64,000 nt of DNA from DASRDU01 sp035652435 (lineage in GTDB: Bacteria; Acidobacteriota; Blastocatellia; RBC074). Location of the stretch: assembly GCA_035652435.1 (NCBI GenBank), contig DASRDU010000072.1, forward strand, positions 115,242-179,241. The letters run 5' to 3'. Below, piece after piece: positions 56,099-64,000 of the stretch. Position 1 is the first letter of the stretch. Every line of letters begins with the position of its first letter. The position numbers and the translations under genes are program-made. The notes under the pieces are model-generated. The model had not been told where the DNA came from and did no database searches. It saw nothing but the letters and a program-made list of their open reading frames with translations.

Positions 56099-57658
56099 AT
56101 GCAAACCCGTATGAACAATGTAGGCCCCAGTCAGCGCAAACGCGAGGAGCGGTCACACATCCGCATCCTCGCCGACCAGGCTTTTGCCAGAGCTGCCGGA
56201 GCGCCGCTCGTGCCGGGCAACAGCGTCCGCCTGCTCAGGGACGCGCGGGAAAATTACCCCGCCTGGATCGAGGCCATCCGCTCGGCCGAGCGGACGGTCC
56301 ATTTCGAGAGTTACATCATTCACGAAGACGAGCAGGGCCGGCAGTTCGCTGAACTGCTCGCGGCGAAAGCGCGCGAAGGCGTGCGCGTTCGCCTCATTTA
56401 CGACTGGATGGGCGCGCTCAGGACCACATCGGGCAGGTTCTGGAGGCAGTTGCGGGCCTCGGGCGTCGAGGTCCGCTGCTTCAACCCGCCGCGCGTGGAC
56501 AGCCCATTCGGCTGGCTCAGTCGTGACCACCGCAAGATGATCGCCGTTGACGGGCGCGTCGGATTTGTGACGGGTTTGTGCGTCGGGCGGATGTGGGTCG
56601 GTGATCCGGCGCGCGGCATCGAGCCCTGGCGCGACACCGGAGTTGAAGTGCGCGGCCCGGCGGTGGCCGACATCGAGCAGGCGTTTGCGCAGGTGTGGGC
56701 CGCGACGGGCGAGCCGCTGCCTCCGGATGAATTGCCGGCGCGCGAATCAATTGCGCCCGCAGGTGAAGTGTTGTTGCGTGTCGTCGCGAGCATGCCGAAC
56801 ACGGCCGGTCTGTATCGGCTCGATCAGCTGATTGCGGCCGGCGCGCGGCGGACGCTCTGGCTGACTGACGCTTACTACGCCGGGACGACGCCTTACGTGC
56901 AGGCGCTCAGGGCCGCCGCGCTGGATGACGTTGACGTGCGGTTGCTCGTGCCGCAGGCGACTGACCTGCCGATGGTGCGGGCGCTGTCGCGCTCGGGTTA
57001 CCGCCCGCTGCTCGAAGCGGGCGTCAGAGTTTTTGAGTGGAACGGCCCGATGCTGCATGCGAAGACAGCTGTGGCCGACGGGCAGTGGGCCAGAGTCGGT
57101 TCGAGCAACCTCAACCTGTCGAGCTGGATCGGCAACTGGGAGCTGGATGTCGTGGTTGAAAACAGGGAGTTCGGGCAGGAGATGGAGGAGCAGTATCTGG
57201 CCGACCTCGCCAACTCGACCGAAATCCATCTGAACGCCGAAAGGAAATTGTGGCGCGAGAAGCGGGCGGGGAAGCGCCGGCTGCGCGCAAAGATCGGGGG
57301 CGGCAGCTCGGGCCGCGCCGCCGCCGGGGCGATCAGAATCAGCAACGCCGTGGGGGCCGCCATCACCAATCACCGCATCCTCGGCCCGGCGGAAGCGCAG
57401 ATGATGGCGACCGCGGGCCTGCTGCTGCTGGCCCTTGGCATCGTCGCCGTGATCTGGCCGCGGTGGATCGCCATCCCGCTCGGCACGCTCGGCATCTGGA
57501 CTGCGATCTCGCTCTTCCTCAGGGCTTATGATCTGCACCGCAAGGGGGAGCAGGAGGAGCGCGAGTTATTACTGGCCCGTACGCAGGAAGCCCGGACCCC
57601 GGACGGCAGTGAAAGCGTCGCGCCGGGACCGGAACAGATATCATTACCGAAGCAGTGA
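56099..57658 (+). CDS. Phospholipase D-family cardiolipin synthase-like protein (ClsB/YbhO-like)
   Basis: A 519-residue protein with two HKD motifs: HRKMIAVDGRVGFVTG in the first half and HAKTAVADGQWARVGSSNLN in the second, the pair required for PLD-type catalysis. A C-terminal hydrophobic part (about 430-485, TAGLLLLALGIVAVIWPRW) is a membrane anchor unusual for plain PLD enzymes. The EEP-family gene follows with a one-base overlap; in E. coli ybhP and clsB (ybhO) are also adjacent. The likely reaction is phosphatidyl transfer to make cardiolipin. The start is uncertain: TTG 56063, ATG 56099 and ATG 56111 are all possible; none has a clear ribosome site. Confidence 0.87.
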   Translation: MQTRMNNVGPSQRKREERSHIRILADQAFARAAGAPLVPGNSVRLLRDARENYPAWIEAIRSAERTVHFESYIIHEDEQGRQFAELLAAKAREGVRVRLIYDWMGALRTTSGRFWRQLRASGVEVRCFNPPRVDSPFGWLSRDHRKMIAVDGRVGFVTGLCVGRMWVGDPARGIEPWRDTGVEVRGPAVADIEQAFAQVWAATGEPLPPDELPARESIAPAGEVLLRVVASMPNTAGLYRLDQLIAAGARRTLWLTDAYYAGTTPYVQALRAAALDDVDVRLLVPQATDLPMVRALSRSGYRPLLEAGVRVFEWNGPMLHAKTAVADGQWARVGSSNLNLSSWIGNWELDVVVENREFGQEMEEQYLADLANSTEIHLNAERKLWREKRAGKRRLRAKIGGGSSGRAAAGAIRISNAVGAAITNHRILGPAEAQMMATAGLLLLALGIVAVIWPRWIAIPLGTLGIWTAISLFLRAYDLHRKGEQEERELLLARTQEARTPDGSESVAPGPEQISLPKQ

Positions 57659-58407
57659 TGAGTGAAGCAAAGCGGCTGCGGGTAGTCACCTACAACGTCC
57701 ACAAGTGTCGCGGACTCGACCGGCGCGTCAGCCCGGCGCGGATCGTCGAAGTGCTGCGCGAGGTTGAGGCCGACATCATCGCCCTGCAGGAAGTCCTCTG
57801 CATTCGGGGGCAGGGGAGCGAGGACGATCAGGCCCACTTCATCTCACGTGAAATGGGGATGGATTACCGCCTCGGCGAGAACCGCCGGCTGCACGGCGGG
57901 GCTTACGGCAACGTGGTGCTGAGCCGGTTCCCGATGACGGCCGCGCACAACCACGACATCAGCATCCGTGGGCGCGAGCAGCGCGGGTGCCTGCGCGTTG
58001 ACGTTGACCTGGGACGCGACCAGACCCTGCACGTTTATAACGTCCACCTCGGCACTTCATACAGCGAGCGCCGCCACCAGGCGCGCCGGCTGCTCGAAAC
58101 CGAAATCCTCGCGAACGAACAGATCCCGGGGCCGCGCGTCCTGCTCGGGGATTTCAACGAATGGACGCGCGGCCTGGCCTCGCACCTGCTCGCCGAACAT
58201 TTCCGGAGCGCCGACATCAGGCTCCACCTCAAACGGAAATACACTTACCCGGGAGTGATGCCGTTCCTGCATCTCGATCACATCTACTACGACGAAGACC
58301 TCGAACTGAAAAGCGCGGCGCTGCACCGCAGCCGCACCGCCCTGGTCGCTTCCGACCACCTGCCGCTGCTCGCGGATTTCCGGCTGCGAAATTCCAGCAG
58401 GGCATAA
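57658..58407 (+). CDS. Endonuclease/exonuclease/phosphatase family protein (YbhP-like)
   Basis: A 249-residue EEP-fold metal-dependent hydrolase. The motifs are YNVHKCRGLD at the start, IIALQEV near residue 41 (catalytic Glu), VYNVHLGTSYSERRHQARRL, LLGDFNEWTRG and HLDHIYYD...SDHLPLLADF (catalytic Asp-His). These define the family that includes DNase I, sphingomyelinases and YbhP. Placement with the ClsB-like gene suggests a phospholipid or related phosphodiester substrate rather than DNA. The ATG overlaps the TGA of the preceding gene by one base (a GTG at 57655 is the other option), so translation is coupled. Confidence 0.9.
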   Translation: MSEAKRLRVVTYNVHKCRGLDRRVSPARIVEVLREVEADIIALQEVLCIRGQGSEDDQAHFISREMGMDYRLGENRRLHGGAYGNVVLSRFPMTAAHNHDISIRGREQRGCLRVDVDLGRDQTLHVYNVHLGTSYSERRHQARRLLETEILANEQIPGPRVLLGDFNEWTRGLASHLLAEHFRSADIRLHLKRKYTYPGVMPFLHLDHIYYDEDLELKSAALHRSRTALVASDHLPLLADFRLRNSSRA

Positions 58408-58566
58408 ATCCGGATTCACCGCGAAGCCACAGTGGGGATGAAAGCGGCATTACTGATGGTCAATCATCAGCCCTCTTGCAAAAGTGAGGATCAGCAGTTG
58501 TCAGTAGTGGGCCGTCAGAGCTTGTCATCAGCCGGATTGTTCGCGTTCACGCCGTTCGGCTGAGAC

Positions 58567-58597
58567 CATTTCTCTTCGTCCCTGACGAAGAGAAATG
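58567..58597. repeat. Perfect 14-bp hairpin with CCT loop
   Basis: CATTTCTCTTCGTC (58567-58580) pairs exactly with GACGAAGAGAAATG (58584-58597). It is located 160 bases after the EEP gene. No T-run follows, so a terminator function is not shown. It is next to the degraded R2 repeat. Confidence 0.7.
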
Positions 58598-58814
58598 CGA
58601 GGGTTTGAGTCATGACAAGGCCCGACGGTCCGGGCTTCTGACACACCTGCAACGAACGGCGACGGCTCAGGCCGAAACAAATAAACCCGCACTGTTGGCG
58701 ACGGTGTTGTTACAAAGGCGAAAGCCCGGAGTCCGGAAGGCTCCTGTGACCGGCGCTAATGACTGATCAGGCAGATTGACCGGTCAGGAATTGTCAGAAT
58801 GCAGCAGAAGATGA

Positions 58815-58844
58815 TTGATAAAAATCATGGCTTGATTTTATAAT
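58815..58844 (+). promoter_or_regulatory. Sigma-70-type promoter of parA
   Basis: TTGATA at 58815-58820 and a perfect TATAAT at 58839-58844 are separated by 18 bases, about 80 bases upstream of the ParA gene. A small palindrome, ATGATT-N6-AATCAT (58811-58828), overlaps the -35 box and could be an operator. Confidence 0.6.
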
Positions 58845-58926
58845 CCGCCTTACCCCGTAAAGAGTCGTCAGCACCCGGAACGTCTCCACTCCCTGCAATT
58901 TCAAACCTGAATGATGGGGGCTCAAC

Positions 58927-59847
58927 ATGGAAAACACATCTGCCTCCCCGGCGACAGTGCATCACCGGGAAGAATCCGGGATCACCTCAGTTGTCTCGCG
59001 GGAAACACGGGCTGAGGTACTGGCCTTTGTCAATCAGAAGGGTGGCACCGGCAAAACGACGATCGCGCAGAATCTGGCCGCCTGCTTCGCCCTCGAACAC
59101 GGCAAGCGCGTGCTGTGCGTGGATCTGGACCCGCAGGGGAACCTCGGCCAGGGACTGACCTCCCGTCCCATCCAGACGACCAGGATCGCCGACCGCCTGC
59201 TGGTCGTCCCGAGCGCGAACATTCAGGAATACGTCGTGCCCGTCCGCCCGGGGATTGACTTGATTCCCAATCACTTTCACCAGGAGCTGCACAAGTCGGT
59301 CCAGACGCTGCCGCTTCACTCCAACCCGCTCGGCGAGGCGCTCAATCAGGCGCGGAAGCAGTACGACCTGATCCTGATAGACACACCTGCGGGTCTGTGT
59401 CGGTCAACGCAGGCCGGGGTTGATGTGGCCGATCAGGTGGTCATTGTCATGTCGTGCGGGAAATACGCCCTGACTGGCACCGCCGCCGTGATTGACTGGA
59501 TCGGCGGCAACGCCGCTCACTCCGGGCGGAAGGCGCCGAAGATCAGGGTCGTGCTGAACTGTTATGACGACCGGCGGCGGTTCGACCGTCAGTTCCGGCA
59601 GGAAGTCAGCTACATTTTCGGCGACGACCTGTATCAGACCTATATCCGCACCACAGTCAAAATCACCGAGGCCGCGGCGAATTCGAAGACCGTCATCGAA
59701 TACGACCGGCGGCATGCAGGCGCCGCTGACTTCCGGCAACTCGGCCGGGAAATCCTCGGATTGCCACCAGAGGTGAGTGAACGGCCTGAAGCGGTGGAAG
59801 ACGAGGAGACCCAGCAGATGGGCGTGGTGATCAGACTCGCCTCGTGA
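58927..59847 (+). CDS. ParA family ATPase (orphan)
   Basis: A 306-residue deviant Walker ATPase. The signature KGGTGKTTIAQNLA is at about residues 38-51, followed by VLCVDLDPQGNLGQGLT and YDLILIDTPAGL. ParA-type proteins position DNA or protein complexes by forming ATP-dependent dimers on the nucleoid. The N-terminal 35 residues are an unrelated tail and the C-terminus is charged. There is no parB gene or parS cluster nearby, so this is an orphan. Its neighbour in the next 60 bases is convergent. Confidence 0.9.
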   Translation: MENTSASPATVHHREESGITSVVSRETRAEVLAFVNQKGGTGKTTIAQNLAACFALEHGKRVLCVDLDPQGNLGQGLTSRPIQTTRIADRLLVVPSANIQEYVVPVRPGIDLIPNHFHQELHKSVQTLPLHSNPLGEALNQARKQYDLILIDTPAGLCRSTQAGVDVADQVVIVMSCGKYALTGTAAVIDWIGGNAAHSGRKAPKIRVVLNCYDDRRRFDRQFRQEVSYIFGDDLYQTYIRTTVKITEAAANSKTVIEYDRRHAGAADFRQLGREILGLPPEVSERPEAVEDEETQQMGVVIRLAS

Positions 59848-59907
59848 CCCGAAGGGGGAAGCCCTTTGGCGAAACTCGAAAATACTGACCGGCCGCGCGC
59901 CGCCGAG

Positions 59908-61032
59908 CTAGGCCGCCGACTGCAATCTTCTCTTCCGGCGGCGCCTCCATCTCGCCAGCAGAATTATCCCGCCCGTCAGGATCAGGATCAGATCCGCCGG
60001 CACAGGAAAGCGCGACTCCCTGATTCTGATTTCGGGCGGGGGCAGGACTGATTGCTGCGACCCTGACGGCGCGAAGAAGACTTCATCCGTCCCGGGGCGG
60101 GGCGAGGACTTGTCTTCAAACACGGTGAGCCAGGTGTCTTTCGGCCACTCGGTTTTGACCGGGACGAGGTCACTGAGACTTTCGCGGACATCCTCAGAGA
60201 TGCGATCCGCCCAGACCACCTGCCCCGGCCATTTGCCGGAAGCCTGCTCGCCGAGCTTTCCCTCCACCCGAGAACCGCTCAGAAAAAAGACGCGCAGCAG
60301 CCTGGGTTCGGTGCCAGCCTCTTTTGCCTCGCGCTGGCTCGCGGGTTCGCGGTACGGGAAGAACGGGCGATCCGTGGTGAATGACATCCGCACTGCGGAA
60401 CTCGCGACCCGGCGGTAGTCGGCATCCTTTGCAATTTTGAAGGCAGTGATCTTCCAGTGGGCCGCGACATAAGGCACGAACCAGTCGGCGAGCGCGGGGC
60501 TCGACACGTAGCCGTGACGCCCGAGCCAGCGATTCAACTCCGCCGCGTTGTCGGCTTCCAGAACGACGGCGTCATAACCCGCCACCCGCTCCATCTTAAC
60601 CACCCAGACTCCTCCCGGTGCCTTGGCCGTCACCCCCTCCCGCGCCGATCTCAGGTAGAAAAACCAGGCGAAGGCGGGGGTGAAATCAAATCCGGCGAAT
60701 TCGGATCGCTCGATCACCTTCGGCCTCATGAGCGCTTCGAGGCGGTAGAATTTATTGTCAGAACCGCTGATTTCACTGAGTTCCGGTCTGGTGGGCGTCG
60801 GCACCAGGAAGCCGAAATCCGGGGCCTCTGTCTCGAAGGTGGCGCGGCGGATGAAATGCTGCGTGCGGCTGGCCTCGTCCCAGACGATGATGGCGGACTC
60901 GTCCGCGATCCTGACAAATTGCCCCGGCCGGGGCGCGGGGGCGCAGGCCCATATGGCCTGCGGGAATGCCAGCACGCCTGAGAGCAACACAACTGCCAGC
61001 GTTCGTGCGACGGAATATGTCTGAGCGGCCAT
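59908..61032 (-). CDS. DUF2330 exported, membrane-anchored protein
   Basis: A 374-residue protein of the DUF2330 family. A signal peptide (ARTLAVVLLSGVLAFPQAIWA) ends before the conserved CAPAPRPGQ start of the mature protein, followed by ADESAIIVWDEASRTQHFIR and FGFLVPTPTRPEL, text typical of this family. The C-terminus has a membrane helix (ADLILILTGGIILLARW) and an Arg/Lys tail, so most of the protein faces outward and is held by the last helix. The family is of unknown function. AAGGAGG precedes the ATG at 61032; the longer frame to 61068 is unlikely. Confidence 0.88.
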   Translation of the reverse strand: MAAQTYSVARTLAVVLLSGVLAFPQAIWACAPAPRPGQFVRIADESAIIVWDEASRTQHFIRRATFETEAPDFGFLVPTPTRPELSEISGSDNKFYRLEALMRPKVIERSEFAGFDFTPAFAWFFYLRSAREGVTAKAPGGVWVVKMERVAGYDAVVLEADNAAELNRWLGRHGYVSSPALADWFVPYVAAHWKITAFKIAKDADYRRVASSAVRMSFTTDRPFFPYREPASQREAKEAGTEPRLLRVFFLSGSRVEGKLGEQASGKWPGQVVWADRISEDVRESLSDLVPVKTEWPKDTWLTVFEDKSSPRPGTDEVFFAPSGSQQSVLPPPEIRIRESRFPVPADLILILTGGIILLARWRRRRKRRLQSAA

Positions 61033-61261
61033 GACCTGCCTCCTTTTCGCGGGAAGTATAAGCCACAAGCGATCACATCACTTACCATCAGAGTCAATTC
61101 GGGCTTCCGGTCACGCGCTCGCGAGTGCGTAATCACGGCGCTCCCGGAAGAACGAAGCGGCATGCACCGAAATTGATTTGCCTCGTACGGGCGCATATTC
61201 TCTGCCCATCGTTGCCGGCGTCTTCTAACCTTGACATGAAAATCGGCCCGGAGATTACGGT

Positions 61262-61510
61262 ATGGAAACTTCCTCCCACGAAGTAACCAGAATGCTGATG
61301 GACTGGAGCAGGGGCGATCAGGCGGCGCTCGACCGGCTGATGCCGCTGCTTTACGACGAGCTGCGTCGGATCGCCGGGCGCTACCTGCGCCGCGAGCGAT
61401 CACACCCTGCAAACCACCGCGCTCGTGCATGAGGCCTTCCTGCGCCTGATTGATCAGCAGCGGGTGAACTGGCAGAACCGCGCGCACTTTTTCGGGATCG
61501 CCGCGCAGAC
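61262..61510 (+). pseudogene. Truncated, frameshifted ECF sigma factor (TIGR02999-like)
   Basis: Starting at ATG 61262 the text is that of an acidobacterial ECF-type sigma factor: METSSHEVTRMLMDWSRGD, AALDRLMPLLYDELRRIAG and RYLRRER. The frame is lost at about 61397, where about five bases appear deleted; the family text then resumes in another frame at 61398 (DHTLQTTALVHEAFLRLI, then RVNWQNRAHFFGIAAQ). At 61510 it breaks off before the second half (region 4), directly at the kinase fragment. The product cannot be a working sigma factor. Confidence 0.85.
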
Positions 61511-61512
61511 GC

Positions 61513-61740
61513 TTCCGCCACGAGCGTCAGATCCTCGCCTCGCTCGATCACGCCAGCATCGCCCGGCTGCTCGACGGTGGCTCGACCGCAAGCGGCCTGC
61601 CGCACTTTGTCATGGAGTACATCGAGGGCCGGGCGATTGACCGCTACTGTGACGGCCATCACCTTTCGACCGTCGGGCGGTTGAAGCTCTTCCAGCAGGG
61701 CTGCGCCGCCGTGCAGTTCGCGCACCAGAACCTGATCGTA
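61513..61740 (+). pseudogene. Serine/threonine protein kinase fragment fused behind the sigma factor remnant
   Basis: Immediately behind the sigma fragment, in a third frame, is an in-frame stretch of a Pkn-type kinase: FRHERQILASLDHASIARLL, GLPHFVMEYIEGRAIDRYCD and CAAVQFAHQNLIV. This is the helix C to just-before-HRD part of the N-lobe. The glycine loop and the catalytic HRD and DFG motifs are absent. In Acidobacteriota the TIGR02999 sigma gene and a kinase of this type are normally adjacent, so one deletion joined the two. The frame remains open to 61902, but the later text does not resemble a kinase. Confidence 0.85.
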
Positions 61741-62465
61741 CGGCCATCGCGGCTGGAAGTGGCCGTGGCCCGGCTCGGTTTCGCACACCATCGCTTCACA
61801 CGCACATTGTTCAGTCGAGATCGTCCGCTGCGCCGAAGTCACGCGAAAGTGACGAGGCCCACCCTTCCTGCGCGAATCCCCGCATCACTGTGGGGCCGCT
61901 GAAACCGTTTCCTGCCTGATGCGCTCAAAAACCGTTCACTCTTGGGCCGCCCTCCTATCGGCACACTCATTGCAAGCCGGAAGGTGATGACTGGCAAATA
62001 CTGTAAATATTTCCTACAGGGCGCTGATTCGGGAGCTGGTGCCGACGCGGCCATGGGGGAAATTCCGGGGCGGGTTGTGCCAGGGGGCGTGACCACGCAT
62101 CCGCGAAAGATCAGGCGTCGGGGAGCCATTGATCTTAACGGCGAAACGCCGGATGATGAGCTGACGCCGACAGGCCGGCTGAATGCGCGGACTTACCCGC
62201 AGGCCGGCTGCGTATGGAGGCGATACGCGAGCCTCGCAGGCGCATCGTGTGATTGATGTGTAGTTGTGGTGAAGAGACTGAAGTGGCGATGGATGTTTGC
62301 CCGGTCACCCGAGCGGTCTCTCAGCAGTCTTCATGACATCCCGATCAAGCCCTGAAAACAATGAGAACCATCTGCGAAGCAACATGCCGTGCGCACGCCG
62401 GGGGCCGAGGCCCACTTCGCCGGCGCGGCGCTCTGCGGGTGAGTTCCCTGGGTAGAAAGGAAACT
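61741..62465. other. Intergenic region between pseudogene and hibernation factor
   Basis: 725 bases with no supported gene. The left part follows the kinase remnant in an open frame to 61902. A sigma-54-type element lies at 61959-61974. A frame of 89 codons (61987-62256) begins just behind it but resembles nothing. The right part ends in AGAAAGGAAAC, the ribosome site of the next gene. Confidence 0.5.
61959..61974 (+). promoter_or_regulatory. Candidate sigma-54 promoter upstream of the hibernation factor
   Basis: CGGCACACTCATTGCA matches the sigma-54 consensus TGGCAC-N5-TTGCW at all defined bases but the first, with GG (61960-61961) and GC (61972-61973) ten bases apart. It points toward the hibernation factor gene, about 490 bases downstream. 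Hibernation factors are linked to rpoN in many genomes, which makes it plausible. Confidence 0.4.
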
Positions 62466-63092
62466 ATGCAACTTCCGGTACAAGTCACGTTTCGTAACAT
62501 GGAATCTTCCACCGCGGTCGAAGCGAAAATTCGCGAGGAGGCCGCGAAGCTTGATGAATTTTATAACCACGTGATGGCCTGTCGTGTGGTCGTCGAAATC
62601 CCGCGTTACCACCCGAACAGGGGAAAGCTTTTTCATGTCCGGATTGACCTGACCGTCCCCGGCGGTGAGATCGTGGTCAGGCACGAACCCAGTCTTCACA
62701 CCGCGGCCAGACAGACTGAGACGGAGCGGGGGAGCAAGAAGCTGGAGATTGATGGCGCCTACAAGGACGTTTATGTCGCGATCCGTGACGCCTTCAAGGC
62801 GATGCGCCGGCAGTTGAAGGATTATGCGCGCCGCCAGCGCGCCGACGTGAAAACTCATGAGCTGCCGCCGCACGCGCGGGTGAGCAAAATCTTTCCCGAA
62901 GAGGGCTACGGCTTCCTCGAAACTCCCGAGGGGACGGAAGTCTACTTCCACCAGAACAGTGTGCTGAATGGGGGCTTTGAAAAACTGGAACCCGGAACGG
63001 TTGTCAGCTTTATCGAAGAGGTGGGCGACAAGGGCCCGCAGGCCAGCACCGTCAGACCGATCAGGCATCAGCGGGAAGCCACCCAGAACTGA
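62466..63092 (+). CDS. HPF/RaiA-family ribosome hibernation factor with C-terminal cold-shock domain
   Basis: A 208-residue protein with two domains. Residues 1-115 are an S30AE/HPF-like domain (QLPVQVTFRNMESSTAVEAK, FHVRIDLTVPGGEIVVRHEP, AIRDAFKAMRRQLKDYARRQ) that binds the 30S subunit decoding centre and silences ribosomes. Residues about 138-200 are a cold-shock-like beta-barrel (ARVSKIFPEEGYGFLETPEG, TEVYFHQNSVL) that can bind RNA. Long HPF proteins normally end in a dimerisation domain; here it is replaced by a CSD. The ATG at 62466 has GAAAGGAAAC upstream. Confidence 0.92.
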   Translation: MQLPVQVTFRNMESSTAVEAKIREEAAKLDEFYNHVMACRVVVEIPRYHPNRGKLFHVRIDLTVPGGEIVVRHEPSLHTAARQTETERGSKKLEIDGAYKDVYVAIRDAFKAMRRQLKDYARRQRADVKTHELPPHARVSKIFPEEGYGFLETPEGTEVYFHQNSVLNGGFEKLEPGTVVSFIEEVGDKGPQASTVRPIRHQREATQN

Positions 63093-63150
63093 AGGGAAGA
63101 GTGAAAACAAGCGCGCCCGGGCACGCGAATCAGTGACAATTCGTGCCCCC

Positions 63151-63232
63151 GGGAGCGCCGGCATCGCGGCCTGCCAATCTTCCGGAAAGTGCCGTTTGCC
63201 GAAGACCTGCAGGCCCCGATACCTGCGCTCCC
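63151..63232. repeat. Imperfect 35-bp palindrome, family R1
   Basis: The arms 63151-63185 and 63198-63232 pair at about 27 of 35 positions. The first arm is preceded by CCC, so it begins CCCGGGAGCGC like the perfect R1 palindrome at 6138-6223. It lies just past the hibernation factor stop, between convergent genes. It may act as a terminator hairpin. Confidence 0.6.
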
Positions 63233-63282
63233 AGGAGAACGCAGAACAGAATCAGTGGATGATTCCTTTCTGATCGCGAGAT

Positions 63283-63477
63283 TCATCTGCCCGCGCGCAG
63301 TGCGGCCAGTTCGATCAGGCCGCTGCCCCGGCATTCAGGGCAGTTCTCCTTACCGGTCCCACGACATTTGTGGCATTCCTGATCAAGCAGACTGGCTTCG
63401 GGCTCCTGCCCCACGCCGCCGCAGTGTTCGCAGGCGATCTCCCCCGTCCCGGCGCAGTTGATGCACATATCTTTCAT
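63283..63477 (-). CDS. CXXCXGXG (DnaJ-type) zinc-finger mini-protein
   Basis: A 64-residue protein made almost only of DnaJ-type zinc motifs: CINCAGTG, CEHCGGVG, CHKCRGTG and CPECRGSG, enough for two zinc sites. Such mini-proteins occur beside chaperone or ribosome-related genes and may bind unfolded proteins or thiols. No J-domain is present. The ATG at 63477 follows GAGGAGG at good spacing; the longer frame from 63516 does not. Confidence 0.8.
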   Translation of the reverse strand: MKDMCINCAGTGEIACEHCGGVGQEPEASLLDQECHKCRGTGKENCPECRGSGLIELAALRAGR

Positions 63478-63546
63478 CTCTGACCTCCTCTTGTTGTCGC
63501 GCCACATTCGCTGCAACTCTCATTCCCGACGCCCGGGCAGCGCCCC

Positions 63547-63872
63547 TTATGGCACGTCAGGGTATTTGAGGTTCTTCACCGTGACGATCTCAAGCAGATG
63601 ATCACCGCTGGGCCGGTAACTGACTTCCAGCTTGTCGCCCGGTTGTGTCGCGTCGTGCCACTCCCGGCTTTTGAAAGTGAAGCGCGGGCCGGCGCGGGAG
63701 AGGCGTTCGCGCTCGCTCGCGAGCAGGCGGCTGCGGGCGGGCTCGGGGAGCTGATCGAAATTGTCTATCTGAAAAAAGACGCGCCACTGCTCGTCGCCGG
63801 GGCTCGTCTCGACACGCTCGTCCAGTGAATTGATGTAATAGTATGTGGCCTCATCGAACCATCTATGAGGCA
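63547..63872 (-). pseudogene. Coding frame without an obvious start codon
   Basis: Read on the minus strand, this 108-codon frame gives protein-like text: HRWFDEATYYYINSLDERVE, DEQWRVFFQIDNFDQLPEPA and YRPSGDHLLEIVTVKNLKY, then a stop at 63547-63549. A TGA stop precedes it (63873-63875) and no ATG, GTG or TTG occurs near the start. The gene may use CTG or ATT, be frameshifted, or be a 5'-truncated remnant. I do not recognise the family. Confidence 0.5.
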
Positions 63873-64000
63873 GATGCCGGAGTCAAATTGAAAAAGTGAC
63901 AGACTTCCCCTCTTTGCCCCAGGCGGCAGCTCAATCAGGTCATTGGCTGTTTGAGCAGGAGAAAGTCTGAAACATGGTCCAGTGTCTTTCGTTCCTCAGG

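Larger units (their letters stand above)
58408..58926. other. Intergenic region with hairpins upstream of parA
   Basis: 519 bases without a supported gene. A perfect hairpin lies at 58567-58597, a degraded R2 repeat at 58617-58644 and a strong sigma-70 promoter at 58815-58844. The GC-rich left part (58408-58560) shows nothing recognisable. Confidence 0.55.

Noticed and set aside
61987..62256. 89-codon frame behind the candidate sigma-54 promoter
   Set aside because: There is GGTG before the ATG, but the text is Gly/Arg/Pro-rich without family resemblance; not enough to call a gene.

Overview
The window is about 62% GC with bacterial gene density and no rRNA, tRNA, CRISPR array or transposase that I can see. 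It looks chromosomal and most likely comes from the phylum Acidobacteriota, class Blastocatellia or a close relative. The main evidence is a set of families that are strongly enriched in that phylum: a VWFA-related protein of the TIGR03436 type (36972-38072), a hydrolase with a TIGR03437-like 'Solibacter' C-terminus (35124-36845), the remains of a TIGR02999-type ECF sigma factor joined to a Ser/Thr kinase (61262-61740), DUF4388 signalling proteins, NHL-repeat secreted proteins, and several families of long dispersed inverted repeats. The assignment is an inference from family content, not from a marker gene.

Layout. 30-2557: small metabolic genes (cytosine deaminase, ChbG/HpnK-like deacetylase, DinB-like, GNAT). 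2724-6109: a Cu(I)-type P1B ATPase with two YHS and two HMBD metal-binding modules in place of the usual HMA domain, translationally coupled to a cysteine-rich protein. 6110-14759: a repeat-rich region with two paralogous secreted proteins that share a C-terminal architecture, then a NamZ-type muramidase. 14840-19379: a small exported protein, a zinc ribbon, WecB and a GAF-PAS-GGDEF-EAL protein. 20049-27683: a type IV pilus-style (Pix/Pil-like) chemosensory cluster of DUF4388 protein, CheW, PilJ-like receptor and CheA-REC hybrid, with a facing REC-DUF4388 regulator. 28017-32533: an RND efflux pump and its adaptor. 32826-38072: membrane protein, GDPD phosphodiesterase, two PilZ paralogues, exported hydrolase, VWA protein. 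38294-43525: a P2-type ATPase and a paired diheme cytochrome/beta-helix operon. 43905-50380: a stress and redox block (hemerythrin, two universal stress proteins, APC permease, intradiol dioxygenase, BON protein, DksA-like protein). 50542-58407: alcohol dehydrogenase, AI-2E transporter, KaiC-like ATPase with a hybrid kinase, and a ClsB/YbhP-like pair. 58927-63872: orphan ParA, DUF2330 protein, a collapsed sigma factor/kinase pseudogene, a hibernation factor with a C-terminal cold-shock domain, a CXXCXGXG mini-protein and a coding frame without an obvious start codon.

Working together: c-di-GMP and surface signalling is the main theme (GGDEF-EAL, PilZ pair, Pix-like chemosensory array). The second theme is envelope and metal/stress homeostasis (Cu ATPase, RND pump, stress proteins). 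Two good matches to the sigma-54 -24/-12 promoter lie upstream of the chemosensory operon (19669) and of the hibernation factor region (61959). Six recurrent repeat families, mostly palindromes, occupy many of the larger intergenic gaps.
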